Below, piece after piece: positions 17,292-27,850 of a stretch of DNA of 64,000 nucleotides. Under the pieces are notes generated by a model. It made no database searches, had not been told where the DNA came from, and was given only the letters and a program-made list of their open reading frames with translations. Source of the DNA: Rhodococcus ruber NBRC 15591 (GTDB lineage: Bacteria > Actinomycetota > Actinomycetes > Mycobacteriales > Mycobacteriaceae); contig NZ_BCXE01000023.1 in the NCBI RefSeq assembly GCF_001894945.1, positions 167,428 through 231,427 of the forward strand, in the 5' to 3' direction. Each line of letters begins with the position of its first letter. The first letter of the stretch is position 1. The position numbers and the translations under genes were made by a program.

Positions 17292-18329
17292 ATGAAACTG
17301 GGTCTGCAGCTCGGCTACTGGGGGGCGCAGCCGCCCGCGAACGCCGGAGAGCTCGTCGCTGCCGCCGAAGCGGAGGGCTTCGACGCGGTCTTCGCCGCCG
17401 AGTCGTGGGGCTCGGATGCGTTCACACCGCTCGCCTGGTGGGGCTCGGGCACGCAGCGGGTGCGGCTCGGCACGTCCGTCGTGCAGGTCTCCGCCCGCAC
17501 CCCCACCAGCTGCGCCATGCACGCCCTCACCCTCGACCACCTCAGCGGCGGCCGGCACATCCTGGGCCTCGGCGTGTCGGGCCCGCAGGTCGTCGAGGGA
17601 TGGTACGGCGAGCCCTTCGCCAAACCGCTCGCTCGCACCCGCGAATACGTCTCGGTCGTGCGCCGGGTGCTCGACCGCCGCGAGCCGGTGACCAACCCGG
17701 GGCCGCACTACCCGCTGCCGTACGACGGTCCCGGCGCCACCGGACTCGGCAAGCCGCTCAAGCCGATCACGCACCCGCTGCGCGCGGACATCCCCATCTG
17801 GATCGGCGCCGAGGGACCGAAGAACGTCGCGTTGACCGCCGAGATCGCCGACGGATGGCTGGCCATCTACTACTCGCCGCGCCTGGCCCCGATGTACGAC
17901 GAGTGGCTCGACGAGGGCTTCTCCCGTCCGGGCGCCCGGCGCACCCGCGCCGACTTCGAGATCGCCGCGACCTGCCAGGTCGTCGTCACCGACGACCGGG
18001 CGGGGACCGTCGCGGGCCTCAAGCCCGTCACGGCCCTGTACGTCGGAGGCATGGGCACTCCCGAACTGAACTTCCACGCCCAGGTGTACCGGCGGATGGG
18101 CTACGGCGACGTCGTCGACGAGGTGACCAGGTTGTTCCGCGCCGGTCGCAAGGACGAGGCCGCCGCCGCGATCCCCGACGAGATGGTCACCGAGACGATG
18201 ATCGTCGGCGACCGCGACGAGGTCCGTGCCGGGGTGAAGCGCTGGTCCGACGCGGGCGTGACGATGCTGCTGGTGAGCTGCCACGACGCCGAGCACGTGC
18301 GTTCCTTGGCGGACGTCGTCCTGGGCTGA
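17292..18329 (+). CDS. F420-dependent LLM-class oxidoreductase, Rv3520c-like
   Basis: A 345-residue luciferase-like protein starting MKLGLQLGYWGAQPPANAGE, with gaaaggaatgg before the ATG. Features are the F420-type AAESWGSDAFTPLAWWG, LGLGVSGPQVVEGWYG and IPIWIGAEGPKNVALTAEIADGW segments. It is divergent from the DUF35-ltp operon and shares its KstR box, the same arrangement as Rv3520c next to Rv3521-Rv3523. The reaction is unknown; involvement in side-chain degradation is inferred from regulation. Confidence 0.82.
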   Translation: MKLGLQLGYWGAQPPANAGELVAAAEAEGFDAVFAAESWGSDAFTPLAWWGSGTQRVRLGTSVVQVSARTPTSCAMHALTLDHLSGGRHILGLGVSGPQVVEGWYGEPFAKPLARTREYVSVVRRVLDRREPVTNPGPHYPLPYDGPGATGLGKPLKPITHPLRADIPIWIGAEGPKNVALTAEIADGWLAIYYSPRLAPMYDEWLDEGFSRPGARRTRADFEIAATCQVVVTDDRAGTVAGLKPVTALYVGGMGTPELNFHAQVYRRMGYGDVVDEVTRLFRAGRKDEAAAAIPDEMVTETMIVGDRDEVRAGVKRWSDAGVTMLLVSCHDAEHVRSLADVVLG

Positions 18330-18365
18330 TCCCGCCGCCCCGGCGCGCACCCACTGCTGCCGCGT

Positions 18366-18416
18366 GACCGAATGTCACACCGGTTCGATGTGATCGACGC
18401 GATGTGACATTCGGTC
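18366..18416. terminator. Inverted repeat between convergent genes
   Basis: GACCGAATGTCACA (18366-18379) is repeated in inverted form at 18403-18416 around a 23-base loop. All 14 bp pair. It lies between the ends of the convergent LLM gene and echA19 and probably terminates both strands; there is no U-tract. Confidence 0.65.
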
Positions 18417-18479
18417 GGCGGGGGCGGCCGGCGGGGGCGGTCGGCGGGGGCGGTCGGCGGGGGCGGCCGGCGGGGGCGG
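18415..18479. repeat. Five tandem copies of a 13-bp GC-rich unit
   Basis: Five head-to-tail copies of YCGGCGGGGGCGG (Y is T,C,T,T,C) fill 18415-18479 without a break, ending 11 bp before the echA19 stop codon. The unit length is not a multiple of three and the copies are non-coding. They follow the inverted repeat directly. Strand slippage or G-rich structure is likely. Confidence 0.9.
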
Positions 18480-18490
18480 GCAGAGGCCCC

Positions 18491-19324
18491 TCAGGCGCCG
18501 GTGAACTTCGGGGCCCGCTTCTCGGCGAAGGCGCGGGGGCCCTCCTTGGCGTCGGCGCTCTTGAAGACCTCGGCGCCGAGCTTCGCGTCGATCTCGAAGG
18601 CCTCCTCCTCGTGCATGCCCTCGGTGTCGCGGATGGTCTTCAGGATGGCCCGGACGGCGAGCGGGCCGTTGGCGGCGATGGTGCCGGCGATCTCGAGGGC
18701 CTTGTCGAGTGCCTGACCGTCGGGGACGACGTGGCCGATCAGGCCGATCTCCTTCGCCTCGGGGGCCGTGATGTGCCGGCCGGTGAGCAGGATGTCGGCG
18801 GCGATCGTGTAGGGGATCTGACGCACGAGCCGCACCGCCGAGCCACCGAGTGGGAACAGGCCCCATTTTGCTTCGGACACACCGAATTTCGCGCTCTCGC
18901 CGGCCACCCTGATGTCGGTGCCCTGGAGGATCTCGGTGCCGCCGGCGATGGCCGGCCCCTCCACCGCGGCGATGAGCGGTTTGGTGAGGCGGCGGCCCTT
19001 GAGCAGCGCGGGCAGCCTGGACAGGTTCCATCCTCCGCCGTCGCCCTGCTCGAACTTGTCGCCCGGGGCGGACCGGTTCATCGCCTTGAGGTCGGCGCCC
19101 GCGCAGAAGGCGCCGCCCGCGCCGGTCAGGACGGCCACCCGGATCTCCGGATCGTTGTCGACGCGGTCCCACGCCTCGGCCATGATCGCCATCATCTCGC
19201 CGGAGAGGGCGTTGCGCGCCTCGGGCCGGTTCATGGTGACGATCAGGACCGGACCGCGCTGCTCGACGAGGCAGTGCGGAGCGGCTGTCGAAATGCCGGA
19301 AACTTCCGATGCGGTGGTGGACAC
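18491..19324 (-). CDS. echA19: Enoyl-CoA hydratase EchA19
   Basis: A 277-residue crotonase with [17 protein letters not shown] (oxyanion loop, residues about 64-80), [17 protein letters not shown], and [12 protein letters not shown] holding the family's first catalytic glutamate. The tail [15 protein letters not shown] is standard. EchA19 (Rv3516) hydrates steroid enoyl-CoA side chains. It is divergent from fadD19 with a shared KstR region. A second glutamate region ([13 protein letters not shown]) is changed relative to mitochondrial hydratase, as in other steroid hydratases. Confidence 0.87.
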   Translation of the reverse strand: MSTTASEVSGISTAAPHCLVEQRGPVLIVTMNRPEARNALSGEMMAIMAEAWDRVDNDPEIRVAVLTGAGGAFCAGADLKAMNRSAPGDKFEQGDGGGWNLSRLPALLKGRRLTKPLIAAVEGPAIAGGTEILQGTDIRVAGESAKFGVSEAKWGLFPLGGSAVRLVRQIPYTIAADILLTGRHITAPEAKEIGLIGHVVPDGQALDKALEIAGTIAANGPLAVRAILKTIRDTEGMHEEEAFEIDAKLGAEVFKSADAKEGPRAFAEKRAPKFTGA

Positions 19325-19366
19325 TGAGGACTCCTGCGGTGTTGTGAACTGGATCTCATTCGGGTC

Positions 19367-19395
19367 TTGTCAGAAACGGTAACACGTTCTACTTT
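19367..19395 (+). promoter_or_regulatory. KstR-controlled promoter of fadD19, probably leaderless
   Basis: TTGTCA (19367-19372), 17 bp and TACTTT (19390-19395) form a promoter. The KstR pattern fits 19378-19391 at 7 of 8 defined bases (GGTAACACGTTCTA; first T is G). The start site is predicted near 19402, the GTG start codon itself. The same operator can act on echA19. Confidence 0.75.
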
Positions 19396-19401
19396 TGTGT
19401 C

Positions 19402-21057
19402 GTGGCCCTTAACATCGCAGACCTCGTAGAGCACGCAATCGACCTTGTTCCCGACCGCGTCGCGCTCGCGTCGGACGGACGTGAGGTCACCTACGCGCAG
19501 CTGGAGGAGCGCGCCAATCGGCTCGCCCACTATCTGCAGGAACAGGGTGTGAAGCCCGGTGACAAGGTGGGTATCTACTCCCGCAACACCATCGAAGCCA
19601 TCGAGGCGATGGTCGCGGTGTTCAAGATCCGTGCCGTGATGGTGAACGTCAACTACCGGTACGTCGAGAACGAGTTGCAGTACATCTTCGACAACTCGGA
19701 CATGGTCGCGCTCGTCCACGAGCGTCGCTATTCGGACAAGGTCGCCGCCGTCCTGCCGCACTGTCCGCAGATCCGTACCGTCGTCGTGGTCGACGACGGT
19801 ACCGATCTCGACTACTCGGGCTACGACGGCGTCGACTACGAGTCCGCCCTGGCCCAGGGCTCCCCCGAGCGCGACTTCGGCGAACGCAGCGCCGACGACC
19901 TCTACATCCTCTACACCGGAGGCACCACCGGCAGCCCCAAGGGCGTGATGTGGCGTCAGGAGGACGTGTGGCGCGTGCTCGGCGGCGGCATCAACTTCAT
20001 GACGGGCGAATACGTCGCCGACGAATGGGAACTCGCCAAGACCGGTGCCGCGGGTGCGCCGCTGGTGCGCTTCCCGATCCCGCCGCTCATCCACGGCGGT
20101 GCCCAGTGGGCGGTGCTGCAGTCGCTGTTCAGCGGCGGCAAGGTGATCATGCATCCCGAGTTCGACGGCCACGAGGTGTGGCGGGTCATCGAGGAACACA
20201 AGGTCAACGTCATCTTCATCACCGGCGACGCGATGGGCCGCCCGATGCTCGACGCCCTCGAGAGCGGCCGTCCCGGGACGGGGGAGAAGTACGACCTGTC
20301 GTCGCTGTTCGCGATGGCGTCGAGCGCGGCCCTGTTCTCCCCGGCGCTGAAGGAGCGCTTCCTGGACCTGATGCCCAACACGGTCGTCACCGACTCGATC
20401 GGCTCGTCCGAGACCGGCTTCGGCGGACTCGGCATCGTCGCCAAGGGACAGACCCACGCGGGCGGCCCGACCGTCAAGATCGACGCCTCCACCGCCGTGA
20501 TCGACGACGAGGGGAACCCGATCGAGCCCGGATCCGGTCAGGTGGGCGTGCTCGCCCGCAAGGGCCACATCCCGATCGGCTACTACAAGGACGAGGTCAA
20601 GACCAAGGCGACCTTCCGCGAGTACCACGGTGTCCGCTACTCCATCCCGGGGGACCACGCGCGGGTCGAGGCCGACGGCACCGTCACCATGCTCGGCCGC
20701 GGCTCGGTCTGCATCAACACCGGCGGCGAGAAGGTGTTCCCCGAGGAGGTGGAGGGCGCCCTGAAGGCCCACCCGGACGTGTTCGACGTCCTCGTCGTCG
20801 GCGTGCCGGACGAGCGCTGGGGACAGCGCGTGTCCGCCGTGATCGCCCCCCGGGCCGGCACCCGGCCGGCGCTGGCCGACCTCGTCGAGGTGGCCCGGAC
20901 GCAGATCGCCAGCTACAAGATCCCGCGCAGTGTCTGGTACGTCGACGCCATCAAGCGCTCACCGGCCGGCAAGCCCGACTACCGGTGGGCCAAGGAGCAG
21001 ACCGAGCAGCGCCCAGCGGACGACCACCACACCAACGGCTCCGCTGCGGCGAGCTAG
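19402..21057 (+). CDS. fadD19: Steroid-CoA ligase FadD19
   Basis: A 551-residue ANL-superfamily ligase (GTG start) that activates C24-26 steroid side-chain acids to CoA thioesters. The AMP-binding P-loop LYTGGTTGSPKGVMW is near residues 171-185; motifs GSSETGFGG, YSIPGDHARVEADG (the adenylate-binding aspartate) and the C-terminal lysine region RSPAGKPDYRW follow in order. FadD19 is needed in Rhodococcus for C24-branched sterols. No purine-rich RBS is seen upstream, in keeping with a leaderless transcript. The next gene starts 11 bp later. Confidence 0.92.
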   Translation: MALNIADLVEHAIDLVPDRVALASDGREVTYAQLEERANRLAHYLQEQGVKPGDKVGIYSRNTIEAIEAMVAVFKIRAVMVNVNYRYVENELQYIFDNSDMVALVHERRYSDKVAAVLPHCPQIRTVVVVDDGTDLDYSGYDGVDYESALAQGSPERDFGERSADDLYILYTGGTTGSPKGVMWRQEDVWRVLGGGINFMTGEYVADEWELAKTGAAGAPLVRFPIPPLIHGGAQWAVLQSLFSGGKVIMHPEFDGHEVWRVIEEHKVNVIFITGDAMGRPMLDALESGRPGTGEKYDLSSLFAMASSAALFSPALKERFLDLMPNTVVTDSIGSSETGFGGLGIVAKGQTHAGGPTVKIDASTAVIDDEGNPIEPGSGQVGVLARKGHIPIGYYKDEVKTKATFREYHGVRYSIPGDHARVEADGTVTMLGRGSVCINTGGEKVFPEEVEGALKAHPDVFDVLVVGVPDERWGQRVSAVIAPRAGTRPALADLVEVARTQIASYKIPRSVWYVDAIKRSPAGKPDYRWAKEQTEQRPADDHHTNGSAAAS

Positions 21058-21068
21058 AAGGGACCGGG

Positions 21069-22181
21069 ATGCACACCGATCTCAGCAGGAAATTCGGAAT
21101 CCAGTACCCGATCTTCGGGTTCACCCCGTCCGAGCACGTCGCCGCCGCGATCAGCCGGGCCGGTGGTCTCGGCGTCCTCGGCTGCGTCCGGTTCAACGAC
21201 CCGGCCGAACTCGACGACGTCCTCACCTGGATGGACGAGAACACCGACGGCAAGCCCTACGGCGTCGACATCGTGATGCCCGCGAAGGTCCCCACCGAGG
21301 GGTCCGCCGTCGACCTCGACAAGCTCATCCCCGCCGAGCACCGTGCCTTCGTCGAGCGCACCCTCGCCGAACTCGGCGTGCCGCCGCTCGACGAGTCCGC
21401 CGAACACGCAGCCGGTGTCCTCGGATGGCTGCATTCGGTCGCCCGCTCCCACGTCGACGTCGCGCTCGGGCACCGTCCGGCCCTCATCGCCAACGCACTC
21501 GGCTCCCCGCCGAAGGACGTGATCGACCTCGCCCACGAGAAGGGGGTGCCCGTCGCGGCGCTCGCCGGGGCGGTCGAGCATGCCCGGCGGCACGTCGAGA
21601 ACGGCGTCGACATCGTCATCGCCCAGGGATACGAGGCGGGCGGGCACACCGGTGAGGTGGCCTCGATGGTGCTCTGGCCCGAAATCGTCGACGCCCTCGG
21701 CGATTCGGCGACGGTACTTGCCGCCGGCGGAGTGGGGTCGGGTCGGCAGATCGCCGCCGCGCTCGCGCTCGGCGCGTCCGGAGTGTGGATGGGCTCCTAC
21801 TGGCTCACCACCTCCGAATACAAGCTCGGCGCCGCCGCGGCCGGCCCGTCGTCGGTCCAGCGAGCGCTGCTCGGCGCGTCGTCGTCCGACACCGTGCGCT
21901 CGCGGATCTACTCGGGCAAGCCCGCCCGCCTGCTCAAGACGAAGTGGACCGAGGCGTGGTCGAAGCCCGAGGCGCCGTCACCACTGCCGATGCCGTTGCA
22001 GAACCTGCTCGTGAGCGAAGCCCACCAGCGGATCGCCGCCGCGGACGATCCCGAGGTCGTCGCGATGCCCGTAGGGCAGATCGTCGGCCGGATGAACGAG
22101 ATCCGGCCGGTCGCGGAGATCATGGCCGAGCTCGTCGCGGGGTACGAGCAGGCCGTCGACCGGCTGAACGCGGCCCGGTGA
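21069..22181 (+). CDS. Nitronate monooxygenase-family flavoprotein
   Basis: The start is ATG 21069 (MHTDLSRKFG) with gaaggga before it; the longer open frame is the shadow of fadD19. The 370-residue TIM barrel has YPIFGFTPSEHVAAAISRAGGLG, VIAQGYEAGGHTGEVA (family active-site loop) and VLAAGGVGSGRQIAAAL for flavin phosphate. It lies in the fadD19 operon, 11 bp after fadD19. It is a paralogue of the IpdC-like protein at the left edge. The family oxidises nitronates or acts as enoyl reductase/dehydrogenase; a role on a sterol-CoA is inferred from the operon. Confidence 0.78.
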   Translation: MHTDLSRKFGIQYPIFGFTPSEHVAAAISRAGGLGVLGCVRFNDPAELDDVLTWMDENTDGKPYGVDIVMPAKVPTEGSAVDLDKLIPAEHRAFVERTLAELGVPPLDESAEHAAGVLGWLHSVARSHVDVALGHRPALIANALGSPPKDVIDLAHEKGVPVAALAGAVEHARRHVENGVDIVIAQGYEAGGHTGEVASMVLWPEIVDALGDSATVLAAGGVGSGRQIAAALALGASGVWMGSYWLTTSEYKLGAAAAGPSSVQRALLGASSSDTVRSRIYSGKPARLLKTKWTEAWSKPEAPSPLPMPLQNLLVSEAHQRIAAADDPEVVAMPVGQIVGRMNEIRPVAEIMAELVAGYEQAVDRLNAAR

Positions 22182-22188
22182 CGGACCG

Positions 22189-23385
22189 GTGGTGACCGTC
22201 TACGATCCCTTCGACCCGCAGTTCCTGGCCGACCCCTACCCGGCCTACCGGATGCTGCGGGACGAGGATCCGGTGCATCGCCACGTCAGCGCCCGGAACG
22301 GCATCCCGCCGTTCTGGGCGCTGTCCCGCTTCGAGGACGTGTGGAACGCGGTGCGCGACACCGGCACCTACTCCTCTGCACAGGGATTGACGTTCGTACC
22401 CGACGAGATCGGAAAACTGGGTCTCGCGCCGACGATCGTCATGCTCGACCCGCCGCGGCACGGACAACTGCGTGGACTCGTCGCGAAGGGCTTCACTCCC
22501 CGGCGCGTCGCGGCGCTCGAGGACGCGGTGCGCGGATTCGTCCGGGTGCTGCTGGATTCCTTCGCGGGCCGGCGTGAGGTGGATCTGCACCGCGAGTTCT
22601 CCTCGCCGATACCCACATTCGTGCTGGCCGAGCTGCTCGGGGTGCCGGCAGCCGACCGGCCGCGCTTCGATCCGTGGGTCGCTGCCCTCACGGCGCTGCA
22701 GGACTCCGGGTTCGACCTGAACGCCATGAGCGCCCCCGCTGCCGTCGCCGAGATGTTCGAGTACTTCGCCGGGTTGATCACCGAGCGCCGTCGCGCACCC
22801 GGCGACGACCTGATCAGCGCGTTGACCGAAGTCGAGTCCGACGGCGAACTGCTCACCGACTGGGAGATCCTCGGCTTCTGCTTCGTCATGGTCGCCGGGG
22901 GCAACGACACCACCGGGAACCTGATCTCGCACGCGGTGATGCTGCTCGACACCGACCACCGCCAGCGCGCCCTGCTCGTCGACGACCCCGCCCGGATCCC
23001 GGGCGCGCTGATGGAGACGCTGCGGCTGGAGGGATCGGTGCAGGGACTGGCGCGGACCACCACGCGCGACGTCGAACTGCACGGGGTGACGATTCCCGCG
23101 GGGGAGAAGGTGATGATGCTCTACGGCGCGGCCAATCGGGACGAACGCGAATTCGGGGACACCGCCGAGCAGTTCGACATCACCCGCTCCATTCCGCGGC
23201 ACCTGGGTTTCTCCAGCGGTCCCCACTTCTGCATCGGCTCGCACCTGGCGAAGTTGCAGTCCCGGGTCGCCCTCGAGGAATTGCTGTCCCGGTATCCGCA
23301 CGTGTCGGTCGACCCGGGTGCGGGGGTACGCCTGCAGTCGTCGTTCACCCGCGGCTGGGCGAGCCTGCCCGCGTCGCTCGGGTAG
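22189..23385 (+). CDS. cyp142: Cytochrome P450, CYP142-like by position
   Basis: A 398-residue P450 with start GTG 22189 or 22192. It has the I-helix MVAGGNDTTGN, the ExxR in METLRLEG and the haem loop FSSGPHFCIG with Cys348. It starts 7 bp after the previous stop and ends 7 bp from the convergent nitrite reductase gene. Position in the cluster equals Rv3518c (CYP142), a second steroid C26 monooxygenase with opposite stereochemistry to CYP125. The P450 family call is certain; the CYP142 subfamily rests on gene order. Confidence 0.75.
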   Translation: MVTVYDPFDPQFLADPYPAYRMLRDEDPVHRHVSARNGIPPFWALSRFEDVWNAVRDTGTYSSAQGLTFVPDEIGKLGLAPTIVMLDPPRHGQLRGLVAKGFTPRRVAALEDAVRGFVRVLLDSFAGRREVDLHREFSSPIPTFVLAELLGVPAADRPRFDPWVAALTALQDSGFDLNAMSAPAAVAEMFEYFAGLITERRRAPGDDLISALTEVESDGELLTDWEILGFCFVMVAGGNDTTGNLISHAVMLLDTDHRQRALLVDDPARIPGALMETLRLEGSVQGLARTTTRDVELHGVTIPAGEKVMMLYGAANRDEREFGDTAEQFDITRSIPRHLGFSSGPHFCIGSHLAKLQSRVALEELLSRYPHVSVDPGAGVRLQSSFTRGWASLPASLG

Positions 23386-23392
23386 CCGCGTT

Positions 23393-25956
<2,564 letters not shown>

Positions 25957-25960
<4 letters not shown>

Positions 25961-27048
25961 GCCGGCGCCTCCGTCCGCGCCGGTCGCAGCGCCGAGTACG
26001 CGGCCACCGCGAGAAAGGCGAGCACCGCGACGATGTTCAGGACCCCGCCGACGGTGACGGCCCATCCGACGCCGCGGACGTCCCCGACCGCCAGGCGTAG
26101 CAGCAGGGACCCATGCAGCAGCACTGCGGGCCCGTACATGGCGGGGCGGTACGGCAGGGGCCGTCGCACCACGGCCGGGAGAACGATCGGGGCGTGCGCG
26201 AGGATCATCGACAGCACGAAGCCGAGCATCACCGCATGCACGACCGCGTCGTACCCGCCGCCCGTCCGGACCGGGCCGACGAGCAACCACGTCAGTCCCG
26301 CCGCGGCCAGCCACCCGTACCCGGCGAGCAGGCACACGGCCGTGAACCGGGCCTGTCCGGCCGCGCGGACCGTGCGGCGGGCCACGTCGAACCGGGCCAG
26401 CCAGGCGACGAGGGCCAGCAGCGCGGCGCCCAGGAGGGGATACCCGGCGGACGGCCACAACAGGGTGGCGAGCACGCCGGCCACGACGGCCCCCGCGCTC
26501 GCCACCAGGAGCTGCTCCGCGCCGGTGCCGACCATCGCCACCCGCGCGAGCTCGAGGCGTTCCCCCGCGATCGTGAGCACGAGGAAGCCGACGAACCACG
26601 GCAGCAGGTCGGGGACGGACACGCCGCCGAGCCACAGCAGTGCACCGCCCGTTGCGAGGACCGCGCCGGCCGCCTGCACGACCACCGCGACGTCCTCGGT
26701 GCGCCGCCACAACGGCACGTACACCGCGACGAGCAGGGCGCTGCCGGCCACGAGGAGGCCGTCGGCGAGACCTCGGGGGGCGGGGGCGACGAGCAGCAGA
26801 CCGCCTGCGCCCAGGCAGATCGGCGCGGAATACCCCCAGCGGCGTCCGAGTGCGACAGCGCGCTCGAGGGCGACCACCGTGCCGACGAAGCCGAGCACCA
26901 GCACGACGCCGTGGACCTCGGGGAGCCGGTCGCTGTCGACCGGAGCGGGCACACCGAGCAGCAGCAGTGCGGCGTCGAGACCGGCGAGGAGGGCCACCCC
27001 GCCCGGGAGGAGCAGCAGCGCGCGTGTCGGAACGGGACGCTCGTTCAC
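25957..27048 (-). CDS. NnrS-like polytopic membrane protein
   Basis: Start is GTG 27048, overlapping the regulator stop (GTGA), and the stop overlaps the NirK-fusion start (ATGA). The 363-residue protein has about twelve hydrophobic helices with histidines in EVHGVVLVLGF, AVVHAVMLGF, LAHAPIVLP and VLLHGSLLLR, as in NnrS-related haem/copper membrane proteins that go with NO and nitrite metabolism. Its fold resembles the membrane part of the neighbouring fusion. A haem-binding or NO-relief function is inferred from the histidines and context. Confidence 0.7.
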
Positions 27049-27764
27049 GGCTGCCGCCCCGAGGGCCGTGGCGGTGCGGCGGGCGTAGGCAGGAAGAGCC
27101 GGCACGCGCCGGGTTCGGCGAAGGGCAGCAGGTCCAGGCCCGGCCCGGTGGGAGCGCCGAGTTCGGCGAGGACGCCCTCGACGATACCGAGGTGGACCTG
27201 GCACACCACCGTGGGGAAACGGCGGGCGGCGGCGAGCAGCGGGCACCGGCGGAGCGCGACGCCGCGGAGCGGCCCGTCGTCGACCGGGTCGAAGCCGAGG
27301 TGGGCGAGCAGGGTCAGCACCGTCCGGTCGGGGTCGCCGGAGGCGCGGTACTCGCGCACGAGGTCGCGGCCCCAGTCGGTACCGGCCGCGCGGGCGTCGG
27401 ACTCGGGAGTGGCGCTGGTGCGGGCGAGGTGCCCGGCGAGGGCGGTGGCGAGTCCGGCGTAGTCGCGCGCGGAGACGGAGGGGTCGGCGGCGGGTGCGGG
27501 CCGGTACCACCGCGCGGGCCGGCCGCGTCCCCGCGCCGGTTGCGGGCCGACGCTGTCGTGGACGAGCAGGCCGAGTTCCACGAGGGCTTCGAGATGCTCG
27601 CGCACCGTGTTGGTGTGCAGGGCGAGACGTCCGGCGACGTCGCCGACGCGCACGGGAGCATGGGTGCGCACGTCGCCGAGGACGGTCGCGCGCTGGGCCG
27701 ACAGCGGCGGCGGCTCCGCCGTTGCCGGAGGTGCCGGCCCGAGAACCGGATCACTATTTTCCAC
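27045..27764 (-). CDS. Winged-helix regulator with C-terminal cysteine cluster (COG2345/SufR-like)
   Basis: A 239-residue protein (GTG start at 27764). Residues about 20-90 are a winged helix (LHTNTVREHLEALVELGLL as recognition region). The C-terminal half has C174 in RRCPLLAAARRF, C188 and H191 in VVCQVHLG, and C221, a pattern like the iron-sulfur-binding SufR/COG2345 group. It is first of the three-gene nitrite/NO operon and coupled to the NnrS-like gene. An Fe-S cluster that senses NO would suit this context; that is a hypothesis. Confidence 0.75.
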   Translation of the reverse strand: MENSDPVLGPAPPATAEPPPLSAQRATVLGDVRTHAPVRVGDVAGRLALHTNTVREHLEALVELGLLVHDSVGPQPARGRGRPARWYRPAPAADPSVSARDYAGLATALAGHLARTSATPESDARAAGTDWGRDLVREYRASGDPDRTVLTLLAHLGFDPVDDGPLRGVALRRCPLLAAARRFPTVVCQVHLGIVEGVLAELGAPTGPGLDLLPFAEPGACRLFLPTPAAPPRPSGRQP

Positions 27765-27768
27765 GGAA

Positions 27769-27782
27769 TTAACTGTAGTAAA
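27769..27782 (-). promoter_or_regulatory. AT-rich imperfect palindrome upstream of the nitrite/NO operon
   Basis: TTAACTGTAGTAAA (27769-27782) is a near-palindrome in otherwise GC-rich DNA, 4 bp upstream of the regulator's GTG. It may be the autoregulatory operator or overlap the -10 region. Confidence 0.5.
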
Positions 27783-27822
27783 TGGGGCCGGGAACGGCCA
27801 GCCCGGCCGCGGATCGGTGTGT

Positions 27823-27850
27823 CCTTTGGGCGGTCAGGACCGCCCAAAGG
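27823..27850 (-). terminator. Hairpin at the fadD17 3' end
   Basis: CCTTTGGGCGGTC (27823-27835) and its exact complement at 27838-27850 form a 13-bp stem with a 2-base loop. The fadD17 stop codon (27834-27836) lies inside the hairpin. It should end the fadE26-fadE27-fadD17 transcript before the nitrite/NO operon. Confidence 0.75.

Noticed and set aside
16224..18350. A 708-codon frame ending in DUF35
   Set aside because: The upstream part is antisense to the oxidoreductase at 17292 and lacks any domain.
18415..18479. Tandem repeats considered as a CRISPR array
   Set aside because: Units are contiguous with no spacers and no cas genes are present.
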